Assembly: GCF_026168105.1 (NCBI RefSeq)
Contig: NZ_LBMW01000001.1
Span: 62,001-126,000, forward strand
Origin: Streptomyces hygroscopicus
Lineage (GTDB): Bacteria > Actinomycetota > Actinomycetes > Streptomycetales > Streptomycetaceae
Length of the DNA stretch: 64,000 nt
Reading direction: 5' to 3'
A model generated the notes under the pieces. The model did no database searches and had not been told where the DNA came from. It saw only the letters and a program-made list of their open reading frames with translations. Of this stretch, positions 26,777 through 34,314 are shown piece by piece; position 1 is the stretch's first letter, and each line of letters starts with the position of its first letter. Position numbers and translations under genes: made by a program.

Positions 26777-27708
26777 TCACGGAGCCGCTGGGCCGATTCG
26801 CCAGGTCTTGCCGGCGGCCAGCAGGTGCTCGCGGACAAGGATCAGGTGTGGGTTGGTGGGGGTGCCCGGGCGTTGGACGAGGTAGGCGGTGTTGATGGGT
26901 GGGTCCTCCGGCTGGTGGAGCAGTTGCAGGGCGCCGGAGGCGATTTCGGTGCGGCACAGGTAGCTGGGCAGGACACTCCAGCCGGAGCCGGCGGTGACAG
27001 CGGTGAGGACGCCGCGCAGGTCGGGGATGGTGATCGCGGCCTGGGCGTGCAGGCGGCGGTCGAAGACATGGCGCCAGTAGCGGCGGGCGATGGGCAGGTC
27101 CTCGGCGTAGGCGATCAAGGGGAGGCCATCCAGGGCAGTGGCCAGCTCCTGCCCTTTGAGCCGTTCGGCCCATGCCGGGGCGGCGACCAGGACGAACTCC
27201 TCGTCCGCGAGGAGTTCGGCGTGCAGCGTCCGGCCACTGGGCCGGCGGGTGGCGACGACGAGGTCGTGGCGTCCTGCCCGCAGTTCTTCGAGCAGCGGCT
27301 CGGTCAGTCCGATGGCCATCCGCAGCCGGACTCCCTGCGCGATCAGCGGGGCCAGTACCTTGAGGCCGGCGCCGCCCAGGAACTCCGCGGGCCCAGCCAG
27401 GTGCACCGGCGCCGGGTGGTCGCTCGGCCCCTCCCGCCGGTGATGGCGGCCAGCTGGTCCAGGGGAACCGACAGCTGCGTGGCGAGCTCGTGGGCATGAG
27501 GCAGTGGGGTGACACCGCGCGCCCGGCGTTCGACCAGTTCACGGCTCAGGTGATTCTCCAGCACCCGGATCTGCGTGGTGACGGTGGACTGCGACAGTCC
27601 CAGCCGACGCGCGGCGGCGGTGAAGGATCCCAGGCGGTGTACTGCGAGGAAGGTGCGCAGCAGGTTGAGGTCCAGTGGACCGGACCCACGGGTGTCCTGA
27701 TCGCTCAC
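26777..27708 (-). pseudogene. LysR-family regulator broken by one frameshift
   Basis: The N-terminal part from GTG 27708 encodes a full LysR HTH (LDLNLLRTFLAVHRLGSFTA, AARRLGLSQSTVTTQIRVLE). About 95 codons in, near 27410-27425 (a GGGAGGGG run on the minus strand), the frame is lost. The effector-binding domain continues in another frame from about 27406 (PAEFLGGAGLKVLAPLIAQG, ELRAGRHDLVVATRRPSGRT, PDLRGVLTAVTAGSGWSVLP) to the stop at 26777. A single-base change would restore about 310 residues. It lies divergent from the MDR gene at 27925, the usual arrangement for a LysR regulator and its target. A sequencing error in the G-run must be considered. Confidence 0.85.
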
Positions 27709-27761
27709 GGTGTCGAGCCCACGAGATCCGCATGGCACCCACCGGCCGTCCGTCCCCGTAA

Positions 27762-27785
27762 CAGGCATCGGTTCATCGATGCCTG
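27762..27785. promoter_or_regulatory. Inverted repeat in LysR/MDR divergent promoter region
   Basis: CAGGCATCG (27762-27770) and CGATGCCTG (27777-27785) are perfect complements with 6 bases between. The position between divergent LysR and MDR genes fits a LysR-type binding site; its use is inferred. Confidence 0.55.
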
Positions 27786-27924
27786 ATACCGGTGTTTCCA
27801 TTGGTGCGGATACGTCGGCGGTTTTAGATTCGAGGCAGAAAGCACTCAGCTACCCGACCTCACGCGCGGCAGTCATCCCCCTCGGCAGGGACGCGCCGAC
27901 TGTCCGGAAAGCCACGGTTGAATC

Positions 27925-28845
27925 ATGAAGGCCATTGCACTCGAACGGTACGGCTCGTCCGAAGACCTGCGGTTGATTGACCTGCCCGATCCCAAGGTGG
28001 CGCCCGGCGAGGTCCTCGTCCGTGTGAAGGCGGCGGGGGTCAATCCCGTCGACTGGAAACTTGCCGCCGGGTACCTGGATCCGATCATGGAGGTCCGGTT
28101 CCCGCTGATCTCCGGCTGGGACGTCGCGGGCGTCGTGGAACGGGTCGGCTTCGACGCCGGCGAGTTCGCCGTGGGGGACGAGGTCTTCGGCTACGTCCGC
28201 AAGGACTGGGCGCAGAACGGGACGTACGCCGAGCTTGTCTCCGCGCCCGTCCGGACCCTGGCCAGGAAGCCCGCCGCGCTCAGCTGGGAGCAGGCCGCTG
28301 GGGCGCCGCTGGCGGGGCTCACCGCCTACCAGAGCATTAAGCGGGTCGGCCTCGGCAAGGGCGAGACCGTGCTGATCCACGCCGCGGCGGGCGGTGTCGG
28401 CTCGCTCGGCGTCCAGATCGCCGTCGCGCTCGGCGCCCGGGTGATCGGCACCGCAAGCGAACGCAACCACGGCTTCCTCCGTGAGCTCGGCGCGGAGCCG
28501 GTCGCCTACGGGGACGGGCTCGCCGAGCGCGTACGGGAACTGGCGCCCCACGGCGTGGACGCGGCCCTCGACTTCGTCGGCGACGGAGCAGTGGATGTGT
28601 CGCAACAGCTGCTCACGAAGCGCGACCGGGTCGCGTCGATCACCGATGGCGAGGCGGGAGCGAAGGGCGGCCACTATGTGTGGGTCCGCCCGGACGCGGC
28701 CGACCTCGCGGCCCTCGCCGACCTCGCCGACGCGGGCAAGCTCACGGTGCCCGTGGAGCACGCACTGCCACTGGCCGAGGCGGCTCAGGCGTGGCGCCTG
28801 AGCCAGGCGGGCCACACGCGAGGAAAGATCGTCCTGACCGTCTGA
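27925..28845 (+). CDS. MDR-family NADP-dependent oxidoreductase
   Basis: The 306-residue protein starts MKAIALERYGSSEDLRLIDL. It has a GroES-like domain (VRVKAAGVNPVDWKLAAGYL, ISGWDVAGVVE, GDEVFGYV) and a Rossmann domain with the quinone-reductase motif LIHAAAGGVGSLGVQIAVAL. There are no structural-zinc cysteines. It likely transfers hydride from NADPH to a quinone or other enone. It is divergent from the frameshifted LysR gene, so if that regulator is dead, expression may be constitutive or off. A rho-independent-type hairpin lies 120 bases downstream. Confidence 0.92.
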   Translation: MKAIALERYGSSEDLRLIDLPDPKVAPGEVLVRVKAAGVNPVDWKLAAGYLDPIMEVRFPLISGWDVAGVVERVGFDAGEFAVGDEVFGYVRKDWAQNGTYAELVSAPVRTLARKPAALSWEQAAGAPLAGLTAYQSIKRVGLGKGETVLIHAAAGGVGSLGVQIAVALGARVIGTASERNHGFLRELGAEPVAYGDGLAERVRELAPHGVDAALDFVGDGAVDVSQQLLTKRDRVASITDGEAGAKGGHYVWVRPDAADLAALADLADAGKLTVPVEHALPLAEAAQAWRLSQAGHTRGKIVLTV

Positions 28846-28966
28846 CATCGCCCGCGGTGATGGGCGCCGGACCGGTGCTCAACGCCACTGAGTAGCGCGG
28901 ACCGAGAAGTGCCCGCAACGATTGAGTCCCGGCAGGTCGCGGATCGCGGTGTCCGCAGTAGGTGTC

Positions 28967-29006
28967 AAAGGCTCCGGACCATGATCGGTCCGGGGCCCCT
29001 TTTTGA
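28967..29006 (+). terminator. Probable intrinsic terminator after MDR gene
   Basis: GGCTCCGGACC (28970-28980) pairs with GGTCCGGGGCC (28987-28997) through a 6-base loop with one G-T pair, followed by CCTTTTT. This is a textbook stem plus T-run, rare in this otherwise GC-rich window. Confidence 0.75.
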
Positions 29007-29430
29007 GCCCAACGGTGCAGCCTGGTCTGGATCTTCAGTACCGGCGCTTCCGCCTCATACAAGGCGCGCTCCAGCTCGTCGGTATTCACCGGCGACGCTC
29101 CTGACATTCCAGCACTTCAGCCACTGACTTGCCGGCCTCTTGGTCCTGCGACCGGCTCTCCCGGCCTCCACGACGGGTCGTTACTCCCGCGACTACTACG
29201 GGCCCTCCGCCCCACCCACGGCCATCAGTCGGCAACGGACCTGCCCACCGCCGCCTCGGCTGCACGGCGGCTCGGGCGACCGCGGATGGTTCCCCGGTTC
29301 ACCACGCAACCGATCGGTCAGGGGGTGCCCAGCTCTACTCCGGCAGCATCGCCACGCCTACGCCGCAGGCTTACAACGTGGCCTCCCCACCTGAACAGGA
29401 AATCCGGCTTCGGAGTTGACCCCAGCCGTC
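28998..29430 (-). mobile_element. Group II intron remnant: 5' RNA part and start of its reverse transcriptase
   Basis: On the minus strand a frame starting at about 29089-29107 encodes NTDELERALYEAEA followed by VLKIQTRLHRWA. This is the characteristic beginning of actinobacterial group II intron reverse transcriptase/maturases, which normally run to more than 400 residues. After about 35 residues it ends at the terminator region. The 320 bases upstream of that start (29108-29430) are non-coding and G-rich and lie where the intron's structured domains would be (GGAGGGCCCGTAGTAG motif). The intron is thus cut near the start of its protein. The protein match is strong by eye; the RNA part is inferred from position. 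Confidence 0.5.
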
Positions 29431-29514
29431 CGAGTACGGACGGGTCAGGCGCTGCCCACCGACCGCGCCACCGACGGTTGGTTGAGCGATACAGGGTGCG
29501 GCGCTGCTCACTCC

Positions 29515-29790
29515 TCAAGCCGAGAGCGCCGGTTCCTGCCAGTCCGGGTCGTGCGCGCACGCAGCCGCCAACTCGTCCAGAGACACGTGCAGCGCGGCGG
29601 CCAGGGCCGCGATGGTGAAGAAGGCGGGGGTCGGGGCCCGGCCGGTTTCGATCTTGCGCAGGGTCTCCGCGGAAACCCCCGCCGCGGCCGCCACCTCCGC
29701 CATGCTGCGGCTGCCGCGCGCTCGACGCAGCAGCGCGCCGAACCGCTCGCCGCGTTCCCGTTCCCACGGTGTCAAAGGAGTCCTCACCAT
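29515..29790 (-). CDS. XRE-family HTH regulator
   Basis: The 91-residue protein starts MVRTPLTPWERERGERFGAL and is a single Cro/C1-type HTH: LLRRARGSRSMAEVAAAAGV, SAETLRKIETGRAPTPAFFT, IAALAAALHVSLDEL. The SAETLRKIETG recognition helix is typical. It is divergent from the methionine aminopeptidase gene, and a 22-base near-perfect palindrome starts 8 bases upstream of its start codon. It very probably represses itself and the aminopeptidase gene from that site. Confidence 0.9.
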   Translation of the reverse strand: MVRTPLTPWERERGERFGALLRRARGSRSMAEVAAAAGVSAETLRKIETGRAPTPAFFTIAALAAALHVSLDELAAACAHDPDWQEPALSA

Positions 29791-29797
29791 GACCGTG

Positions 29798-29819
29798 ATA
29801 CTAATACCGGTATAAGTAT
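29798..29819. promoter_or_regulatory. 22-bp palindromic operator between XRE and map genes
   Basis: The sequence ATACT-A-ATACCGGTAT-A-AGTAT matches its own reverse complement at 20 of 22 positions. It is AT-rich, unlike its surroundings. It lies 8 bases from the XRE start and 31 bases from the aminopeptidase start, so bound protein would cover both promoters. Confidence 0.75.
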
Positions 29820-29850
29820 TGGGTCGAGGGTGCTACGGGGAGACAAACAC

Positions 29851-30618
29851 ATGGTGGAGATCAAGACCGATGCCGCATTGGACGCGATGCGGGAAGCCGG
29901 ACGTGTGGTGGCCCGCGCCCTGGCCGCAGTCCGAGAAGCAGCCGGCGTTGGGGTGTCCCTGCAAGAACTGGACGAAGCCGCCCGGTCAGTTCTGGCCGAG
30001 GCCGGAGCCGGCTCCCCATTCCTCGGATACCGGCCGTCCTTCGCCCCGGTCGCTTTCCCGGCTGTGATCTGCACGTCCGTCAACGACGCCGTGTCGCACG
30101 GCCTCCCCACCGGCTACCGGCTGCGCGACGGCGACCTGGTGAGCATCGACTGCGGCGCCCAGCTCGACGGCTGGACCGGCGACGCGGCCATCACCTTCAC
30201 CGTCGGAACGCCACGCCCCGGCGACCTCGATCTGATCGACGCCACCCAGCAAGCCCTCGACGCCGGCATTGCCGCCGCCCAGGTGGGCAGTCGCATCGGC
30301 GACATCTCCCACGCCATCGACACGGTCGCCCGCAAGGCGGGCTGCGGCATGCCCGCCGACTTCGGCGGCCACGGCATCGGACGCCGCATGCACGAAGACC
30401 CTCATGTCCCCAACCGCGGCCGCCCCGGCCGCGGCTTCCCCCTCCGCCACGGCCTGGTCCTCGCCATCGAACCCATGCTCATGGCCGGCGGGCAGAACAC
30501 CTACCGCACCGATATCGATGGCTGGACCCTGCGCACCACCGACGGCAGCCGGGCCGCCCACATCGAGCACACCGTCGCCATCACCGACCAGGGACCCCGC
30601 ATCCTGACCCTGCCCTGA
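29851..30618 (+). CDS. map: Type I methionine aminopeptidase (probably a second copy)
   Basis: The 255-residue enzyme starts MVEIKTDAALDAMREAGRVV. All metal ligands are present: the two Asp (SIDCGAQLDGW and WTGDAAITF), His (GGHGIGRRMHEDPHVPN), Glu (AIEPML) and Glu (HIEHTVAI). It removes the initiator Met from nascent proteins. It is a short type I enzyme without the zinc-finger extension. The housekeeping copy in Streptomyces normally lies in the secY-adk-map-infA cluster; this one is instead paired with a divergent XRE regulator, so it is probably an inducible extra copy. Confidence 0.93.
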   Translation: MVEIKTDAALDAMREAGRVVARALAAVREAAGVGVSLQELDEAARSVLAEAGAGSPFLGYRPSFAPVAFPAVICTSVNDAVSHGLPTGYRLRDGDLVSIDCGAQLDGWTGDAAITFTVGTPRPGDLDLIDATQQALDAGIAAAQVGSRIGDISHAIDTVARKAGCGMPADFGGHGIGRRMHEDPHVPNRGRPGRGFPLRHGLVLAIEPMLMAGGQNTYRTDIDGWTLRTTDGSRAAHIEHTVAITDQGPRILTLP

Positions 30619-31709
30619 CGTTCTCCCGGACGCTGCCGGATCCGGGACCGGAGCATTCGACGCCCGACGGCACGCCCCATCCGTTGCGCTCCCGTCGCGC
30701 ACAGGTCGCATCCCGCCGGGCAGGCGGAGGCGGCAACACGGGTCCAGCGCGATGACGCGGCCGCGGACGGTGACCCGCGCCACTCAAACTCCGATGGCGC
30801 CCGGCCACCGCCCCGCACCCGGGCAGGGCGCTGGTGGTCGACGATCCCGGGGACCGCAAGGTCGGTAGTGCGACCGCGCACGTGGGATGCCGACGAAATG
30901 CGCCGACCAGGTGCTGCGCGAGGCTCGTGAAGATGGTTTCCTGCGTTGACGGAGGTCATTTCCAGCGCCGCAGAACAAGGCTCTTCCGTAAGGCTGCGGG
31001 ACACGCCGGGGCCGGGTCGAAACCCGCACACCGCACCGAGGACGTCCGGAACCGTCCACAGCGGGCACGACGGCTCGCGTTGATTCTTCTGCGTCGCGAC
31101 CGGCCTGCTTTCCGATTGCCCCAGGACGGCACCGTGGTTCAGCGCCCTGATGCAGTTCCCGGTTCGTCATCGGTGCCAGGGACGCGGAACCCGTCGTCCG
31201 CGTCCGGCGCCGTGATTGCCGTGGTCGCGGCGGCCGGGTATCCGAGGAGGACTGCGTACTCCGTCGTCGTGTAGACCGTCCGGCGGAGGTACGCGCGCGG
31301 GTGGACGGCGAGGGGGAAGCCTGTCGGCAGGAGGCAGCAGCCACCCGATGGGAGACGAACATGGGACCGGTGCGAAGGAGCGATTGGGCCGCCGCGGCCG
31401 GGGAGTGTTCGTCCGGCGCTCTGTGGCGCACTCGGTGCTCGCCTCGTCCCGCCGTGGCCTGTGGGAGACCAGAGGGGCAGCAGGCAGAGCCGTCGCGGGG
31501 ACTGCCGTCTCCGGCCGCGCCGTGCCCGCAGTCCGCCGCCGGCCCGGCGCGACGCGCCCCGGGCTCGCCTTCGGTGTCAGCGGGGCACATCGAGGAGGTC
31601 GCGCTGGGCCTGAGGCAGAAGCGAGCGTCGCCGACCGCAGCAGCTCCGACCGCGACGGCTTTCCCCCGTCACGCGCCGAGCGTCGTCGGCCGATGCGGGG
31701 ACGTCCGCC
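30619..31709. other. Long stretch without a recognisable gene
   Basis: About 1.1 kb. All frames give arginine- and proline-rich translations typical of non-coding high-GC DNA. A weak stem (TCCCGGA 30624-30630 / TCCGGGA 30641-30647) just after the aminopeptidase gene may be a terminator. The right end carries the promoter of the glycosylase gene. Confidence 0.4.
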
Positions 31710-32498
31710 GTGCCTGAGCTGCCGGACGTCGAGGGTTTCCGCAAGGTGCTCGTGTCCTGCGCGAAGGGCAGGGCCATCCGTCGTGTCGACGTGCGCGACG
31801 CGGGTGTCCTGCACGGGGTGAGCGTGCGGCGGCTGCGCGACGCGCTGGAGGGCCGGCGGTTCACCGAGCCGGAACGGCACGGCAAGTGGCTGCTCGCCCG
31901 CACCGGCGGTCCCACCCTTCTGCTGCACTTCGGCATGACCGGCCGGCTGCTCTGCGCCCGTCCCGACGAGGCGCTCGAGGCCCACGACCGCGTCCTGTTC
32001 ACCCTGAGCGGCGAACACCAGCTTCGCTACCGCGATCAGCGCAAGCTCCAGGGCCTCTGGTTGGCCGACGACGACTCCGGCGTTGCCCACCTCCTGGACC
32101 GTCAGGGACCCGACGCTCTGGCAGTGGACCGCGAGGACTTCGAGGACGCGCTCTCCTCACGCCGTGGCCACATCAAAACCGTGCTCACCGACCAGTCCGT
32201 CCTGGCCGGGCTCGGCAACCTACTCGCCGACGAGATCCTGTGGCGCGCCGGGCTGCACCCCCGCCTTCGGTCCGGCGATTTGACGGAGACCGAACGCCGC
32301 CGCCTCTACACCCACATGCGACGCACGCTGCGCTCCGCGGTCACCGCCGGCTGCGTGCCACCGCGCGACTCGTGGCTCACCGGCCACCGCGACGACCCCG
32401 ACCCGATCTGCCCCCGCTGCGGCACCCACCTGCGCCGCTTTCGCCTGGCAGGCCGCGGCACGGTGTGGTGCCCACAGTGCCAGCCGGACGAGGCCTGA
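31710..32498 (+). CDS. Fpg/Nei-family DNA glycosylase
   Basis: The 262-residue enzyme starts with GTG encoding (M)PELPDVEGFRKVL. The exposed N-terminal Pro and following Glu are the catalytic residues of this bifunctional glycosylase/AP-lyase family. Other hallmarks are HGKWLL (the conserved Lys), LLHFGMTGRL, the helix-two-turn-helix GLGNLLADEILWRAGLHP, and a C-terminal zinc finger CPRCG...CPQCQ with the Arg in GRGTVWC. It excises oxidised bases and nicks the strand. Whether it is Fpg (8-oxoG) or Nei-like cannot be decided by eye. Confidence 0.92.
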   Translation: MPELPDVEGFRKVLVSCAKGRAIRRVDVRDAGVLHGVSVRRLRDALEGRRFTEPERHGKWLLARTGGPTLLLHFGMTGRLLCARPDEALEAHDRVLFTLSGEHQLRYRDQRKLQGLWLADDDSGVAHLLDRQGPDALAVDREDFEDALSSRRGHIKTVLTDQSVLAGLGNLLADEILWRAGLHPRLRSGDLTETERRRLYTHMRRTLRSAVTAGCVPPRDSWLTGHRDDPDPICPRCGTHLRRFRLAGRGTVWCPQCQPDEA

Positions 32499-32857
32499 GC
32501 CCCGGACGAACGTAGGCACGTCCCACCTCCCCCGCCATTCGGTCGGGTTGGCAGGTCGGCGAGCCGCTGGTGAGCCCGAACGCGGCCCCACACCATCGGC
32601 CGCGGCATCCGCGGCGTCGCGGCATGCCCCCGAGCGCAGCACGACATCCCACAGGTGTACGGCTGCCCCCGTCCATGAGCTACGTCACGGACGGGGGCAC
32701 CCAAAGCTCCAAACAATCCGAGGCGCCCGGACCAACACCGCATCGGCAGCTATCGCCGGTCGTGTCTTCTGGTTCACGGTGTGGGCGGAGCCGGTGGCGT
32801 GGTTGGGGCGGACGGCGAGGGGTACTCGCGCGGCCATGTGGGAGGGGAGTCCGCAAT
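32499..32857. other. Non-coding stretch
   Basis: About 360 bases between the glycosylase gene and the broken plasmid-stabilisation-like gene. Nothing is recognised. Confidence 0.35.
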
Positions 32858-33180
32858 GCCTGCAGGATCGAGCCGCAAGCGCGAGCGGCAGTCCGAGCAC
32901 ATCAAGGAGAGCGCCGAGCAGCGCGGCGAAGCGCCCGGCAGGGCAAGGAGATCGCTGCCGGCACGGTGAACGAGGAGCGAGCGCGCTCCGGCGAATCGCG
33001 TACGTCGAGCACGACCCCGACGCGTGACTCCAAGTCCGCATCCCGGCGTGGCGGCGAGCGCTCCCACCGGGGCGCCAGGGGACCCACAAGGACCAGCTGT
33101 ATGGGGTTGCCAAGAAGCGCAACCTCGACGGCCGCTCCTTGAGGAACAAACAGCAACTGCAAAGGACACCGGGCCGCTGA
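32858..33180 (+). pseudogene. Plasmid-stabilisation-like basic protein, frameshifted
   Basis: From ATG 32858 the frame reads MPAGSSRKRERQSEHIKESA EQRGEAPGRA, the start of a small Lys/Arg/Glu-rich protein annotated in many actinobacteria as plasmid stabilisation protein. The continuation KEIAAGTVNEERARSGES is in another frame. The C-terminal part KDQLYGVAKKRNLDGRS and LRNKQQLQR is in a further frame, ending at 33180. Those C-terminal motifs resemble the Rho N-terminal/SAP-like element (YxxAKKxxIxGRSKMxKxxL) of intact homologues. Two indels have destroyed the gene. Confidence 0.7.
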
Positions 33181-33210
33181 CTCGCCCGCGTCCGCTATGT
33201 ATCGGAGGTT

Positions 33211-33870
33211 GTGTCCATGGCTCTGGGGGCGTTTCTGCAGCGCACTTCTTGCTCATGGCGCCGCTGGCGTACGGGCGAGGCCCTGCGTGTCCCGCTGGAC
33301 GACATCGGCGTCGAAGCCGCCAACCGGAGGTTCCTACTGTACGGGGTGCTGCCACTCTGGGTGGTGCCGGCAGTCGCGGACTGGTGGATGCACAAACGCA
33401 CGCGCATCGAGGAAACGAGCGGTGTCCAGGAGTCTGCTGTGCACGCGCTGATGATGACCGAGGCGGGTATTCCCGTGGCCATGGGCATGCTGGCGCGGAT
33501 CAACCCGCTGGTGCTCTCGGTCATGGGCGGCGCCGCGGTCGCCCATGGTGCCACCGCCCTCTACGACGTGAGCCTGGCGGTGCAGGAACGGCAGGTGAAA
33601 CCGATCGAGCAGCACATCCACAGCTTCCTGGAGGTGCTGCCGTTGTCAGCGCTGGCCTTCGTTTCATGCCTGCACCCCGATCAGGTGCGCTCGTTGCTGC
33701 GCGGCGGCCCGGAGCCCGACGCATGGAAGCTCCAGCCCAAGAAGCATCCGCTGCCCGTCCGCTACCTCACCGGCCTCGCCGCTGTGATCGGCACCGGTGT
33801 GATCCTGCCCTACGCCGAGGAGATGGTGCGCTGCTTGCGGACACGCCCCGCGCCCGACGCCGTCGGGTGA
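33211..33870 (+). CDS. Integral membrane protein of unknown function
   Basis: A 219-residue frame starts at GTG 33211 (ATG 33217 also in frame). From about residue 30 it reads ANRRFLLYGVLPLWVVPAVA, DWWMHKRTRIEETSGVQES, then hydrophobic helices (GIPVAMGMLARINPLVLSVM; SFLEVLPLSALAFVSCL; YLTGLAAVIGTGVILPYAEE), about four in all. The paired DWWMHKRTRIE and VKPIEQHIHSFLEVLP motifs look like conserved, possibly metal-binding, features of a family. The first 25 residues are odd and may be a substituted N-terminus. Function unknown. Confidence 0.75.
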   Translation: MSMALGAFLQRTSCSWRRWRTGEALRVPLDDIGVEAANRRFLLYGVLPLWVVPAVADWWMHKRTRIEETSGVQESAVHALMMTEAGIPVAMGMLARINPLVLSVMGGAAVAHGATALYDVSLAVQERQVKPIEQHIHSFLEVLPLSALAFVSCLHPDQVRSLLRGGPEPDAWKLQPKKHPLPVRYLTGLAAVIGTGVILPYAEEMVRCLRTRPAPDAVG

Positions 33871-34314
33871 CATCGGCACTCCGCCATGGCGCCCTTGAGC
33901 CCGACGCTCTCACGACCGTCGGCGCCTCGTGGCCCGTCCTGATCTTCGAACGAGAGACGCCACCGTGAACGAGCAGCCCGCCCGCAAGGGCGGCATACCG
34001 CTGCCCTGATGGCCCGTAGATGAAGCTCTCTGGGCGAGCGTCGACGTCCTGGACCCGAAGAGCATCGTCCCCGAAGAGCATCGTCGGCGTCCTGCCCGGC
34101 CTCGACGTCCTGATCAGTGGACTCCAGCCTGGCAATGCCGCCATGGACTTCCATGGACTTCCATTGACTTCGCGACACAGTGCGGCGCGGGTCGTGGCAG
34201 GCGGACCGACCCGGCGGCGATGGGTTGGTGTCGCACCAGGGATAGTTGCGGCTGCGGCGGCAGGTGCGCACGGCCGCCACGAAGCGATCGGAGTTGGCGG
34301 TCACGCGGGATCTC
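33871..34314. other. Non-coding stretch with short direct repeats
   Basis: No gene recognised. CGAAGAGCATCGTC occurs twice (from 34058 and 34073), and ATGGACTTCC occurs twice in tandem near 34143. These are minor slippage-type duplications. Confidence 0.35.

Noticed and set aside
28921..29006. Possible tRNA or small RNA next to the terminator
   Set aside because: No cloverleaf or T-loop consensus could be fitted; the hairpin plus T-run is explained as a terminator.
30784..31590. 268-codon minus-strand frame in the gap before the glycosylase gene
   Set aside because: Low-complexity Arg/Pro/Ser translation with no domain and no good ribosome site; typical of stop-poor high-GC DNA.
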